A DNA stretch of 55,732 bases from Flavobacteriaceae bacterium (GTDB lineage: Bacteria > Bacteroidota > Bacteroidia > Flavobacteriales > Flavobacteriaceae), in contig CANHRI010000011.1 in the NCBI GenBank assembly GCA_947463515.1, forward strand, positions 1 through 55,732, read 5' to 3'. The position numbers and the translations under genes were made by a program. Under the pieces are notes generated by a model. It saw only the letters and a list, made by a program, of their open reading frames with translations, had not been told where the DNA came from and did not search any database. Below are positions 42,623 through 51,406 of the stretch, piece after piece. Positions within the stretch are counted from its first letter, which is position 1. Every line of letters starts with the position of its first letter.

Positions 42623-42630
42623 CAAAGGTA
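42623..42630 (-). promoter_or_regulatory. -7 promoter element TACCTTTG for the serine hydrolase
   Basis: Exact TAnnTTTG on the minus strand 49 bp before the ATG. A near-match TACCTTTA on the plus strand (42653-42660) may serve the divergent lipoprotein gene. Confidence 0.6.
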
Positions 42631-42676
42631 CTAGAATATCGCATAAAATCGATACCTTTAGGTTTTTAGAATGACT

Positions 42677-43096
42677 ATGAAAAAAAGCTTATTTTTAGGA
42701 GTAATTTGCGTGTTTTTGTCCGCATGTTCCTCTCCCATTCCCGAAAAAGATTTGGTTAAATTAAACGGATATTGGGAAATTGCTAAAGCCGAACGTCCTG
42801 AAGGAGAGCCGATTGACTATAAAGCGAGCACCACAGTCGATTATATTCAAATCAAAGGCAAATCGGGTTTTCGTCAAAAAGTGATGCCGCAACTCGATGG
42901 AACTTTTCGCACCAATACCTTGCAAGAAAGAATTACACTAAAAGATTCCAATGCCACTTGGTACGTGCATTATCAAACCGATTATGGGCGTTGGAAAGAA
43001 GCCATTGTCAAACTTACCGATTCGGTTCTCGTGCTTAAAAACGACGATAATATTGAATACCGTTACAAAAAATTCAAACCCTTTTCCCGAAAGTAA
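42677..43096 (+). CDS. Lipoprotein of unknown function (lipocalin-like)
   Basis: A 139-residue lipoprotein (lipobox LSAC at residues 14-17, then SSPIPEKDL). The body reads like a small beta-barrel: LVKLNGYWEIAKAE, TTVDYIQIKGKSGFRQKV, NATWYVHYQTDYGRWKEAIVKL read in pieces, ending in YRYKKFKPFSRK. The GYWE opening is typical of lipocalin-like domains. The function is unknown. It ends 1 bp before the DUF721 start, so the two are co-transcribed. The ATG at 42677 is preferred over 42671, as it gives the usual MKK. Confidence 0.75.
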   Translation: MKKSLFLGVICVFLSACSSPIPEKDLVKLNGYWEIAKAERPEGEPIDYKASTTVDYIQIKGKSGFRQKVMPQLDGTFRTNTLQERITLKDSNATWYVHYQTDYGRWKEAIVKLTDSVLVLKNDDNIEYRYKKFKPFSRK

Positions 43097-43097
43097 A

Positions 43098-43391
43098 ATG
43101 AAACGTCAAAGCAATGAAAATTCACTCTCCGAGGTGTTAAAAGCCTTCGTCCAAACGCATAAACTGGAGGCGGGACTCGACCGCGTCGATGCCGAGCACG
43201 TTTGGCGCACCCTTTTGGGCAACGGAGTGAATAGCTACACCCGCGAGGTCGTTCTCAAAGGCAGTACGCTCTACGTTACACTTTCCTCCGCCGTATTGCG
43301 CGAAGAACTAAGCCACGGCAAGCAGAAAATTATAACCATGCTCAACGAAGCCTTAGGCAAAGAATGTATTAAAGAATTGGTGCTGCGCTAA
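43098..43391 (+). CDS. DUF721 domain protein (DciA-like)
   Basis: The 97-residue product (MKRQSNENSLSEVLKAFVQTHKLEAGL read in parts, then VWRTLLGNGVNSYTREVVLKG, LYVTLSSAVLREELSHGKQKI) is a DUF721 protein. DciA, a member, loads the replicative helicase in bacteria without DnaC. Bacteroidota carry this short form, so a part in replication initiation is plausible. It is coupled to the upstream lipoprotein and convergent with ndk. Confidence 0.88.
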   Translation: MKRQSNENSLSEVLKAFVQTHKLEAGLDRVDAEHVWRTLLGNGVNSYTREVVLKGSTLYVTLSSAVLREELSHGKQKIITMLNEALGKECIKELVLR

Positions 43392-43397
43392 GGATAA

Positions 43398-43490
43398 GAA
43401 GCATCAACCTCACCGGCATAACAACCCCCTTCCTGCTATCCGCTTTATCTCCCGAAGGGTCGGGAGGATGACGCTCCTATCAGGGCTAAA
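43398..43490. repeat. Hairpin-type dispersed repeat
   Basis: A GC-rich intergenic stretch reading CTGCTATCCGCTTTATCT, then CCCGAAGGGTCGGGAGG, then GACGCTCC and TCAGGGCTAA. It contains the short hairpin CCCGA-AGGG-TCGGG and resembles the unit near 17355-17415. Confidence 0.6.
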
Positions 43491-43512
43491 ACGAACCTAA
43501 GAATTTCAATAC

Positions 43513-43543
43513 AAAAAAAGCCGATGAACAATCATCGGCTTTG
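43513..43543 (-). terminator. Rho-independent terminator after ndk
   Basis: Stem AAAGCCGATGA (43517-43527) / TCATCGGCTTT (43532-43542), with a T run on the minus strand (A run at 43513-43519). Confidence 0.92.
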
Positions 43544-43562
43544 TATTGTAGTGTGTTTTGAA

Positions 43563-43982
43563 CTAAAACTGCTCTCTTCCTGCAAAGTGGAAAGCACCTT
43601 CAATCGCTGCATTCTCATCTGAGTCCGAACCGTGAACGGCGTTCTCTCCGATAGAGGTTGCATATTTTTTACGGATCGTTCCTTCCGCCGCCTCCGCTGG
43701 ATTGGTCGCTCCAATCAATGTACGGAAATCTTCAACCGCATTGTCTTTTTCTAAAATTGCTGCCACAATCGGACCGCGTGTCATGAATTCTACCAATTCC
43801 CCAAAGAACGGACGCTCTTTGTGAATGGCATAGAATTGCTGCGCATCGGCTACCGTCAATTGCGTTAACTTCATCGCTACGATTCTGAATCCACCTTCAG
43901 TAATCATATTCAAAATCCCACCGATGTGGCCTTTTTCAACCGCATCCGGCTTAATCATGGTAAATGTTCTCGTACCTGCCAT
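43563..43982 (-). CDS. ndk: Nucleoside-diphosphate kinase
   Basis: The enzyme balances nucleoside triphosphates by moving the gamma-phosphate of ATP to NDPs through a phospho-His. The 139-residue product shows [14 protein letters not shown] at the start, [14 protein letters not shown], and the active site [12 protein letters not shown] with the catalytic His. The start at 43982 gives MAGTRTF, the usual N-terminus. A TACTTTTG promoter lies 25 bp upstream. Confidence 0.97.
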   Translation of the reverse strand: MAGTRTFTMIKPDAVEKGHIGGILNMITEGGFRIVAMKLTQLTVADAQQFYAIHKERPFFGELVEFMTRGPIVAAILEKDNAVEDFRTLIGATNPAEAAEGTIRKKYATSIGENAVHGSDSDENAAIEGAFHFAGREQF

Positions 43983-44006
43983 TGTGTAAGTATTAATTTT
44001 CGGGTG

Positions 44007-44014
44007 CAAAAGTA
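44007..44014 (-). promoter_or_regulatory. -7 promoter element TACTTTTG for ndk
   Basis: Exact TAnnTTTG on the minus strand, 25 bp before the ndk start. Confidence 0.7.
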
Positions 44015-44050
44015 GTGTTTTGATTCAGAAATCGGAAATCATTTCGCCAT

Positions 44051-44090
44051 AAAATAAAAAATCCCCAACAGTTACCCATTGGAGATTTTT
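44051..44090 (-). terminator. Terminator after the T9SS three-repeat protein
   Basis: Stem AAATCCCCAA (44059-44068) / TTGGAGATTT (44079-44088) with one mismatch and flanking A/T tracts, 18 bp past the stop. Confidence 0.7.
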
Positions 44091-44107
44091 CTAACCTAAC
44101 TCACTAT

Positions 44108-45265
44108 TTAATTTTTAATCGCTTTCAATGTTTGTGTTCCTTGTGCGCTTACCATTTTAAGTAAATACATCCCAGGAACTAGATGAGTAGCTTCCACCGA
44201 AAAAGAAGGAGCATTCGGACGGTATTGCCCCACTTGTTTTCCGCTTAAATCTAAAATTTCGACAACATCCACCGCGGTATTGCCCTCTACATGCCAAGCC
44301 GTTGCGGTTGGATTGGACGTCAAAACAAAACGAGGCGCAGTAAAAGTCGGTTGACTCAATACGTCCGTAAAACTATACCCTCCTGTCAACAGTTCAAACT
44401 GAACCAAATAGGTACTGGCTGTCGAAATATTGATATCGTTTCCATTGTTGGTCGCGGTTCCGTTAGGGAAATCATTGCCTCCCCAATTAACATCCCAAGT
44501 ATTGTTTTTACGGAATTTTACAGCGCCAGTTGTTAAGGCCACCTGTAACGAATAATTAAATCCATCGGTCGTATTCATATCGACATCTGTTGTCCATCCG
44601 TTTAAGGCCGAACCCAAAATTCCAATTAAAGGGAATTCAAAATTGTATTGCCCAGTCGTGCGGTTAAAAGTTACAAACCACTCTCTTCCCGTTACTGGAA
44701 TAGTTGGCCCCGAAGCAACAGCCACCCCCGAAGGAAATGCAGTGCTCCCGAAGGTTAGGTTGTTGTTGCCATTCAAACGGAAATAGGCATTACCCGAAGT
44801 AAAGACAAAGTTCGATAAAGTATAGTTCACTTCATCATTGGTAGCCATAGCAACACCCGGACCTCCAAAGCCCAATTGCGCATCTACAGCTGGTCCCCAC
44901 AACTCGACCAAAGGAGCCGTTGTATTGCCTACAAAAGAGTACGCTCCTGTTAATCGGTTGAAAGTAACATTGTACGTTCCAGCCAACGTTGGAATGTTTG
45001 AACCATTGGGCGCCCCATTTCCATTCGGAAAAGTCGAACCTCCCCAGTTATTGGCCCAACTAAAATCTTGACGAAACTTAACCTCACCTGTGGTAACCAC
45101 CAAATCATTGAGGGTATAAATAATATTGTCGGTGCTAGACAACGTAATTTCGGGTCCATTGGTTGGAGGCCAGCCGTTGACGCCCGTTCCCACAATGGAA
45201 ATGGTTTGTGCCGAAGCACTTATCGCAGCCACAAGCAACGTTGAAAAAAGTAGTTTTAGTTTCAT
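44108..45265 (-). CDS. T9SS-exported protein with three SusE/SusF-like repeats
   Basis: The 385-residue protein has a signal peptide (1-19, ISASA-Q), three related modules of about 95 residues (about 20-113, 114-209, 210-310) and a C-terminal type IX secretion sorting domain (about 315-385, with VVEILDLSGKQVGQ and LVPGMYLLKM). Modules 1 and 3 share VKFR...WxxNWGGxxFPNG, the pattern of the starch-binding SusE/SusF type. Module 2 has the related AYFRLNGN...FGSTAFPSG. It is probably a surface carbohydrate-binding protein. It stands alone, and a long palindrome overlaps its promoter. Confidence 0.82.
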   Translation of the reverse strand: MKLKLLFSTLLVAAISASAQTISIVGTGVNGWPPTNGPEITLSSTDNIIYTLNDLVVTTGEVKFRQDFSWANNWGGSTFPNGNGAPNGSNIPTLAGTYNVTFNRLTGAYSFVGNTTAPLVELWGPAVDAQLGFGGPGVAMATNDEVNYTLSNFVFTSGNAYFRLNGNNNLTFGSTAFPSGVAVASGPTIPVTGREWFVTFNRTTGQYNFEFPLIGILGSALNGWTTDVDMNTTDGFNYSLQVALTTGAVKFRKNNTWDVNWGGNDFPNGTATNNGNDINISTASTYLVQFELLTGGYSFTDVLSQPTFTAPRFVLTSNPTATAWHVEGNTAVDVVEILDLSGKQVGQYRPNAPSFSVEATHLVPGMYLLKMVSAQGTQTLKAIKN

Positions 45266-45270
45266 CTAGA

Positions 45271-45293
45271 TTTTGTTAAAAATTTTAACAAAA
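45271..45293. promoter_or_regulatory. 11-1-11 palindrome upstream of the T9SS protein
   Basis: TTTTGTTAAAA (45271-45281) and its exact reverse complement (45283-45293) are separated by one base. It sits between the promoter element and the start codon of the gene at 45265 and overlaps the former, so it may be an operator or a leader hairpin. Confidence 0.6.
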
Positions 45294-45296
45294 CTA
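45289..45296 (-). promoter_or_regulatory. -7 promoter element TAGTTTTG for the T9SS protein
   Basis: Exact TAnnTTTG on the minus strand, 24 bp before the ATG and overlapping one arm of the palindrome. Confidence 0.6.
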
Positions 45297-45365
45297 AAGT
45301 AAAATGCTGATTTACAAAATCTAAAAGTTAGACTTTGCCTACGATAACGTTGTAGTGTTTATAAA

Positions 45366-46961
45366 TTAATACCAAACCATCACACTAAAGTAGGGATGGA
45401 GTGGGTCGAGTTCTGTATTTAACCGAGTAATCCACTCGGGACCGTACGCGAGATAGAAAGTGCTAAAGTTGGCCGTTCGTTCTTGCAATCCTCGATAAGG
45501 GAATAATTCCAATTGTAAGGCCTCAACGGCATTGAGGTGAACTTCATGTTTCTTTTTTTCGGCGCGTAGCAGTTTTTTTTCGAGATGTTCCAATCCTTTG
45601 AGCTGCTTGTGGGTTTGTGCTTTTACCGCACCCATAAAAGAAGGGTCAGTTTGTACGGCAAGTTTTTCTAAGGCCGCAAACTGTTCCTGCAACAATTTCT
45701 TTTGAGCTGTAAAGTCGTAATGAACGGTTTGAATATTTTGTACCACACGGGTACGAAGATCTGAAGTGCTGAGAAACAAATCGGCAAAGGTAACTCCCAG
45801 TTTGGCTGCTTTTTTGGCTTGTTTCGCCGTGGCATGAAGTACAGAATTACGTAAAATCAACATGGGAAAGGGAACCTCAAATTGCTGAAATTGCGTTTTT
45901 AATTGCAACCAATACGCAATTTCACCCCCTCCACCAATATACGCCAAATTAGGCAATACGATTTCTTGATAAAGCGGTCTTAGTAATACATTCGGACTCA
46001 AACAATCAGGTTGTTCTTCGCAATGGCGTTTAAAATCTTCAAGTGCATACCGAATGCCGCTGTCGTGGCGAATAATCCAATCCCCTTCTCGCGTGAGTCG
46101 CTCTCGAATGCCCGTTTCCAAATAGAACAAATTGAGTTCCCTCGGATTCACCTGCGCTTTGTAGGAGGACATTCGCTCGAGTGTTTCCTGATTGGCTTGA
46201 TGCGTGATTTGTTCTTGAATTTCCCGCAATGCATAGGGTAAAAAGGCTGTTTTTCCCCAGGTTTGGTCGCCATCAAAAATGAGCAATCCTTCCTTATCAA
46301 AAAGTTGATGTACCAAATAACGGGTAGCCTCAGCCAAGGTGCGACCTTCAGCATACGATTCATGAAATAAAGCTTTCAAAAATTGTCCCCGTTCACCATC
46401 GGGAAAGGAGGTGTTAATTGTATTTCGAACGCCTTCAAAAGACGCATCAAGTACAAAACGACCCACAGCGCCTTGTTGCGAAGTCTCCCAAGTGATTTTT
46501 TCATCTCCCCATCGAAACGATTGAATTTCTTCAAAATCATGGTCCTCAGTAGCCATCCAATAGACAGGTACAAACCGATAGTGGGGATAGGTTTTTTGTA
46601 AGCTTTTACAAAGATTGATGACAGAAATAATTTTATACCAAAAAAACACAGGACCCGTAAACAAATTTAATTGGTGTCCGGTCGTAATCGTAAATGTCGT
46701 CGGTTCATGCAGGGCATTCAAGTGCGCTTCAGAAGCTTCCGAAAGCCTAAATCCCTCGTATTGCCGACGCCACTCGGTGACTAAACCTTCACGTAGGGCT
46801 GTGCTGTAATGGGCTGCTTTTTCTTGGCATTGCGCTTCAAAATGAGGAAGGCTTGGATAGCGATGGTATAACGGTTGTACCGATGCCTTTTGATCCAAAT
46901 AATCCCGAATAAGTTCGGAAAACTGGGGCAATTCACGGTAGTCGATACAATCGGTGGGCAT
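45366..46961 (-). CDS. bshC: Bacillithiol biosynthesis cysteine-adding enzyme BshC
   Basis: BshC is thought to add cysteine to glucosaminyl malate, the last step in making the low-molecular-weight thiol bacillithiol. The 531-residue product has the normal family length with TITTGHQLNLFTGPVFFWYKI, YWMATEDHDFEEI, and SPNVLLRPLYQEIVLPNLAYIGGGGEIAYW (in pieces). A coiled coil is near 430-480. A TACATTTG promoter is 15 bp upstream and a radical SAM gene diverges from the same region. Confidence 0.93.
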   Translation of the reverse strand: MPTDCIDYRELPQFSELIRDYLDQKASVQPLYHRYPSLPHFEAQCQEKAAHYSTALREGLVTEWRRQYEGFRLSEASEAHLNALHEPTTFTITTGHQLNLFTGPVFFWYKIISVINLCKSLQKTYPHYRFVPVYWMATEDHDFEEIQSFRWGDEKITWETSQQGAVGRFVLDASFEGVRNTINTSFPDGERGQFLKALFHESYAEGRTLAEATRYLVHQLFDKEGLLIFDGDQTWGKTAFLPYALREIQEQITHQANQETLERMSSYKAQVNPRELNLFYLETGIRERLTREGDWIIRHDSGIRYALEDFKRHCEEQPDCLSPNVLLRPLYQEIVLPNLAYIGGGGEIAYWLQLKTQFQQFEVPFPMLILRNSVLHATAKQAKKAAKLGVTFADLFLSTSDLRTRVVQNIQTVHYDFTAQKKLLQEQFAALEKLAVQTDPSFMGAVKAQTHKQLKGLEHLEKKLLRAEKKKHEVHLNAVEALQLELFPYRGLQERTANFSTFYLAYGPEWITRLNTELDPLHPYFSVMVWY

Positions 46962-46975
46962 GAGTTAATTTTTGT

Positions 46976-46983
46976 CAAATGTA
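46976..46983 (-). promoter_or_regulatory. -7 promoter element TACATTTG for bshC
   Basis: Exact TAnnTTTG on the minus strand, 15 bp before the bshC start. Confidence 0.7.
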
Positions 46984-47035
46984 AAGAATTTTAAAAATAG
47001 CCTCCTTTTCAAATTCCTAATTGTGCGTTAAATTC

Positions 47036-47043
47036 TATTTTTG
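47036..47043 (+). promoter_or_regulatory. -7 promoter element TATTTTTG for the radical SAM gene
   Basis: Exact TAnnTTTG on the plus strand. It lies inside the longer open frame (from 47021), so translation must start further down, most likely at the TTG at 47060. Confidence 0.65.
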
Positions 47044-47059
47044 TAGAAAATCCGAATCC

Positions 47060-49240
47060 TTGGCTGCACTGCTTCTTATCACGCCCCCATTTACACAACT
47101 CAATACGCCGTATCCTGCGACGGCGTACTTGAAAGGGTTTTTGAATATCCGTTCGATTTCGGCGTATCAAATGGATTTGGGACTCGAAGTGGTGTTGGAT
47201 TTGTTTTCCCCCAAGGGATTAGAAGCCATTTTTGAAGCGTCAAAGGTCCAAGAATCAATGTCCGAAAATGCGCAACGGATTTTTCAGATGCGCTCGGTTT
47301 ATATTCAAACCATTGCCGCTGTAGTTGCTTTTTTGCAAGGAAAGCAACCCAATTTGGCTCGACTAATTTGCTCGGGAAATTTTCTGCCCGAAGCATCCCG
47401 TTTTTCACAGTTAGATGATTTAGAATGGGCTTTCGGTGCCATGGGATTACAGGATAAGGCCAAACATTTGGCTACCCTATATCTCGAAGATGTATCGGAT
47501 TTCATTGTGGAGTGTGTCGATTCAAATTTTGGGTTTTCGCGCTATGCAGAACGCTTGGGTCGCAGTGCCAACAGTTTTGATCTACTCTACGAGGCGCTGC
47601 AACAAGCGCCTACCTTTGTTGATGAATTTACGTTACAACGCTTAGCAACAACCATGCAACGGGAACAACCTGCTTTGGTCTGTTTTTCGGTGCCATTTCC
47701 GGGTAATTTGTACAGTGCTTTTCGCTGTGCCCAATGGATAAAGTCCCATTATCCCAATACAAAAATCGCTATGGGCGGTGGCTTTCCCAACACGGAGTTA
47801 CGCCAACTGACCGATTCGCGAGTTTTCGATTTTTTTGATTATATCACCCTCGACGATGGAGAGCTCCCTATCGAACTTTTATATGCCAATCTTCAACTGC
47901 CAGTGGCACAACAGGTGTGGAAACGGACCCACCTTCGCGTAGCAGGTGAAGTGGTATATAAAAACGATGCCACCGTTGGTGATTATAAGCAAACAGAAGT
48001 GGGTACACCTGACTATACTGATCTTTTGTTGACGGAGTATCTTTCGGTGATTGAAATCGCCAATCCTATGCACAGTTTGTGGAGTGATGGCCGATGGAAT
48101 AAACTGACCATGGCGCACGGATGCTATTGGGGCAAATGTACTTTTTGCGATATTTCACTCGATTATATCAAAGTTTACGAACCCATTCATGCCCGAATGT
48201 TGGTCGATCGCATGGAAACGTTGATCGCGCAAACCGGCGAATCGGGTTTTCATTTTGTCGACGAAGCAGCTCCTCCTGCGTTGATGCGCGAATTGGCGCT
48301 TGAGATTTTACGGCGCAATTTGGTGGTGACCTGGTGGACCAATATTCGGTTTGAAAAGAGTTTTAACCGGGACCTCTGTTTGTTGCTAAAAGCGTCAGGA
48401 TGTATTGCGGTTTCTGGGGGCCTCGAGGTCGCCTCCGATCGGTTGTTGGCGCTCATTCAAAAAGGCGTTACGGTAGCGCAAGTAGCGCGAGTGACCCGAA
48501 ATTTTACCGAAAGCGGCATCATGGTTCATGCGTATTTGATGTATGGGTATCCAACGCAAACGGTGCAGGAAACCATCGATAGTCTCGAAATGGTACGCCA
48601 ATTATTTTCCTTAGGAATTGTGCAATCGGGTTTTTGGCATCAATTTGCACTGACAGCCCATAGTCCCATTGGATTAGATCCCGAGGCTTATGGCATTGTC
48701 CCTCAAAAGCAACCCATTTCATTTGCCCACAACGATATCGAATTTACCGATCAAACGGGTGTTAATCATGACCGTTTTAGCTTTGGATTACGAAAATCGT
48801 TGTTCAATTATATGCACGGACTTTGTTTGGATGATCCGTTGCAAAATTGGTTTGATTTTAAAATTCCGCATCCCAAAGTTGCGCCCAATTATATAATGTC
48901 TGTCCTTGATGACGAACGAATTCTCTTACCTAAACCAACAGCTAAAATAATTTGGGGAGGTATCCAACCCGATTTTTCTTCTTTTCAAAAACAAAAAAAA
49001 GGAAAAACGTGGCCCATGCTTCACATACGAGTGCATGCGCTTCATGGAGTGATTGAAACGGTACTGCCTGAAGCGGAAGGACGTTGGCTTATGGATCAAA
49101 TAACACGATTAACGCCAAGCCATACGCTACAAACATGGGGAGCTTTGCAAGAGTCTTTTGAAAATGAGTTTGAAGATTTTGCTATGTTTTGGACTTCTAA
49201 AGCTGTTTTACCCTTACGGGAAATGTTGTGGGTTTTGTAG
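47060..49240 (+). CDS. Radical SAM enzyme with cobalamin-binding-like N-terminal domain
   Basis: A 726-residue protein from the TTG at 47060 (MAALLLITPPFTQLNTPYPA); no ATG is suitable. The N-terminal half resembles the B12-binding domain of B12-radical SAM enzymes (CFSVPFPGNLYSAFRCAQW, KIAMGGGFPNTE, YITLDDGE). The [4Fe-4S] motif is GCYWGKCTFC, spaced C-x4-C-x2-C rather than the usual C-x3-C-x2-C. SGGLEVASDRLL and MYGYPTQTVQETIDSL are later radical SAM segments. Such enzymes methylate or rearrange unactivated carbons; the substrate is unknown. It is divergent from bshC. The distinct Cys spacing may mark a subfamily. Confidence 0.85.
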   Translation: MAALLLITPPFTQLNTPYPATAYLKGFLNIRSISAYQMDLGLEVVLDLFSPKGLEAIFEASKVQESMSENAQRIFQMRSVYIQTIAAVVAFLQGKQPNLARLICSGNFLPEASRFSQLDDLEWAFGAMGLQDKAKHLATLYLEDVSDFIVECVDSNFGFSRYAERLGRSANSFDLLYEALQQAPTFVDEFTLQRLATTMQREQPALVCFSVPFPGNLYSAFRCAQWIKSHYPNTKIAMGGGFPNTELRQLTDSRVFDFFDYITLDDGELPIELLYANLQLPVAQQVWKRTHLRVAGEVVYKNDATVGDYKQTEVGTPDYTDLLLTEYLSVIEIANPMHSLWSDGRWNKLTMAHGCYWGKCTFCDISLDYIKVYEPIHARMLVDRMETLIAQTGESGFHFVDEAAPPALMRELALEILRRNLVVTWWTNIRFEKSFNRDLCLLLKASGCIAVSGGLEVASDRLLALIQKGVTVAQVARVTRNFTESGIMVHAYLMYGYPTQTVQETIDSLEMVRQLFSLGIVQSGFWHQFALTAHSPIGLDPEAYGIVPQKQPISFAHNDIEFTDQTGVNHDRFSFGLRKSLFNYMHGLCLDDPLQNWFDFKIPHPKVAPNYIMSVLDDERILLPKPTAKIIWGGIQPDFSSFQKQKKGKTWPMLHIRVHALHGVIETVLPEAEGRWLMDQITRLTPSHTLQTWGALQESFENEFEDFAMFWTSKAVLPLREMLWVL

Positions 49241-49359
49241 TATTTTTTCAATTTTTGGAGTAGACAAAAAAACTCGTTTAATTGTTTTCCGTAAATAGAT
49301 TTACAAGGGCATTTGTTTTGTTCGGACATTTTTATTTATATTTAAACAAAAAAAACACT

Positions 49360-50145
49360 ATGAAAAAATTTACTCTTTTATTGATGTGTATTGTTGCTTT
49401 TCAAGCATTTGGACAACAAAAAGCAACAGGTGTAGTCAATCTTTCGACCAATGTCCGCGCCAATTTTTTACTGGATAGTAACACATCAACAGTCACGTTG
49501 ACTATGATCGGACCCAATGATCGCTGGTTTGGATTACAATTTGGTTCATTTACGGGAACGCAAGGGATGGCCGTGGGGCAAGATTTGGTTTACTGGAACA
49601 ATGTATCTGTAGTTGACGCGCGTTTCAATGGCGAAGGTTTTTCTCCCATTACCGATACGACAAATCATTGGACCTTAGTTTCCAATACCAACAACATTCC
49701 TTCCGCAGGTTTACGCACCATCGTATGTACACGTGCCTTGAGTACAGGCGATAGCAGTGATTATACTTTTAATTTTGACGATACTACCCTTGATATTGCT
49801 TGGGCAAGAAGTAGTACGGCCAATTACACGATTAATAACCATGGTGGAGCTAATCGCGGGTATGCTATCGACACTCCTTTTACCAATTTAAGTACGCAAG
49901 AAATCGCTCCAGTGGCCGTGAGTGTTTATCCTAATCCTTCACGCGGAGCGGTAACAGTTAGTGCTACTTGGGGTATTGAAACGGTAAGTGTTTATACACT
50001 TTCAGGGCAGTTAATTCGTACGCTTTCTTTTTCCAATACTGAAAATGCTAAAGAAATTCAAGTAGAGGGTTTAGCCGTAGGTTCCTATCTATTGGAAATC
50101 CAAGGTGAAGGCCAAAAAGCTTGGAAAAAAATTATTGTCGAGTAA
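49360..50145 (+). CDS. T9SS-exported DOMON-like domain protein
   Basis: The 261-residue product has a signal peptide (1-18, AFG-Q), a DOMON-like beta-sandwich (about 20-180, with GPNDRWFGLQFGS, VYWNN and WTLVSNTN), and a type IX sorting domain (about 190-261, SVYPNPSRGAVTV, YTLSGQLIRT, LAVGSYLLEI). DOMON domains bind haem or sugars and often join electron-transfer chains. It is the first gene of the five-gene envelope operon. The start at 49360 gives the signal; the frame extends upstream without support. Confidence 0.85.
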   Translation: MKKFTLLLMCIVAFQAFGQQKATGVVNLSTNVRANFLLDSNTSTVTLTMIGPNDRWFGLQFGSFTGTQGMAVGQDLVYWNNVSVVDARFNGEGFSPITDTTNHWTLVSNTNNIPSAGLRTIVCTRALSTGDSSDYTFNFDDTTLDIAWARSSTANYTINNHGGANRGYAIDTPFTNLSTQEIAPVAVSVYPNPSRGAVTVSATWGIETVSVYTLSGQLIRTLSFSNTENAKEIQVEGLAVGSYLLEIQGEGQKAWKKIIVE

Positions 50146-50535
50146 ATGAAAAAATCCTTTAAAATAGGACTAATAGGCTTACTTCTTGTAGCTGTTGCTG
50201 GTTACTTTGGCTATCGTTATGTCTATCATTCTGAACGACGTGATGTTCAAAAAGAAACCGCTGCATTTACGCTTAAAGCCCTAGACTTGCATCAAGCTTT
50301 TGTTGCTAACACCGAAAAAGCAAATGCTACTTATTTGGAAAAACCCACCGAAGTTTCAGGAACCGTAACTGTGGTAGAGGGTAACCAACTTCTGTTGGAT
50401 GAAAAGGTAGTCTGCATCAGTCAAGCTCCTTTGTCAGCCAAAGTGGGGGCCATAATCACCGTAAAAGGACGTGTCATCGGATACGATGATTTTCTCGATG
50501 AAATAAAAATGGATCAATGTACTTTAATTCCTTAA
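50146..50535 (+). CDS. Membrane-anchored OB-fold protein (tRNA_anti-like)
   Basis: A 129-residue protein with an N-terminal membrane helix (about 7-25) and an OB-fold domain (about 55-129: TEVSGTVTVVEGNQLLLDEKVV in pieces, GAIITVKGRVIGYDD, MDQCTLI). It belongs to the family called tRNA_anti-like, though in these envelope proteins the OB fold is not thought to bind tRNA. Two cysteines (VCIS and QCTL) may bond. The start codon immediately follows the stop codon of the DOMON gene. Confidence 0.85.
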   Translation: MKKSFKIGLIGLLLVAVAGYFGYRYVYHSERRDVQKETAAFTLKALDLHQAFVANTEKANATYLEKPTEVSGTVTVVEGNQLLLDEKVVCISQAPLSAKVGAIITVKGRVIGYDDFLDEIKMDQCTLIP

Positions 50536-50537
50536 CC

Positions 50538-51395
50538 ATGAAAAAAATAGTAGCCTTGGCGTGGATTGCAATGGGTTGTTGCTCAACAACATTGCATGCG
50601 CAAGACGATTTATTGAACGAACTCAATCAAGATCAAAATAAAAAAGAAGCGGTTAGCGCTGCATTCAAGGGACAACAAATTTGTACCATGCAGTCAACCA
50701 AAATGGCAGCCAAAGGCGAGTGGTATTTTTTAGTAGCCCACCGGTTTGGGGATTTGACCAATGGTTTCGATAACTTTTTTGGATTGGATAATGCCCTCAC
50801 AAAATTAGGGGGTTTATACGGCGCAACGGAGTGGCTTACTTTAGGTTTTTCGCGTCATACGCTTGCAAAAACTTATGAATTGTCGGGCAAATACCGACTT
50901 ATGGCCCAAGAGGTAGATGGTTTTCCTGTAACTATTGTTGGATATCATACTATGGATATTAATTCCCAATTGGAAAAAGAAGAATATCCCGAATTATCGG
51001 GAACGGATCGTTTTGCTTTTTCCAATCAGTTATTGATTTCACGTAAGTTTTCAGAGAATTTTTCGCTACAACTTACCCCAATGTACATTCATAAAAACTT
51101 GTACGACCCGCTTTTGGAAGAAAAGAGTCAGTTTTTAATGGCTTTAGGAGGACGTTATAAGTTCTCTAAACGCTGTAGTTTTAACTGGGAATACGCCCAA
51201 CGATTCAATACCGTTTCCAATGACCCTTATCAAAATCCGCTTACCGTGGGTGTCGATATCGAAACAGGAGGTCACGTCTTTCAGTTGGTGTTATCAAACA
51301 GCCAAGCGATGAATGATGTGAGCTATTTTACCACAGCGACAGGGGATTTTAACCGAGGAATTTTCTTCGGATTCAACTTATACCGTGTATTTTAA
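50538..51395 (+). CDS. DUF5777 family outer-membrane beta-barrel protein
   Basis: The 285-residue product has a signal peptide (about 1-22, LHA-Q), a short linker with ELNQDQNKKE, and a barrel made of amphipathic strands (EWYFLVAHRFGD, TEWLTLGFSRHT, FSLQLTPMYIHK, NRGIFFGFNLYRVF) ending in Phe. The sequence suits DUF5777, whose function is unknown. The start at 50538 is 2 bp past the stop of the OB-fold gene. It may form the outer-membrane part of the envelope system. Confidence 0.85.
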   Translation: MKKIVALAWIAMGCCSTTLHAQDDLLNELNQDQNKKEAVSAAFKGQQICTMQSTKMAAKGEWYFLVAHRFGDLTNGFDNFFGLDNALTKLGGLYGATEWLTLGFSRHTLAKTYELSGKYRLMAQEVDGFPVTIVGYHTMDINSQLEKEEYPELSGTDRFAFSNQLLISRKFSENFSLQLTPMYIHKNLYDPLLEEKSQFLMALGGRYKFSKRCSFNWEYAQRFNTVSNDPYQNPLTVGVDIETGGHVFQLVLSNSQAMNDVSYFTTATGDFNRGIFFGFNLYRVF

Positions 51396-51406
51396 TTGCA
51401 ATTGCT

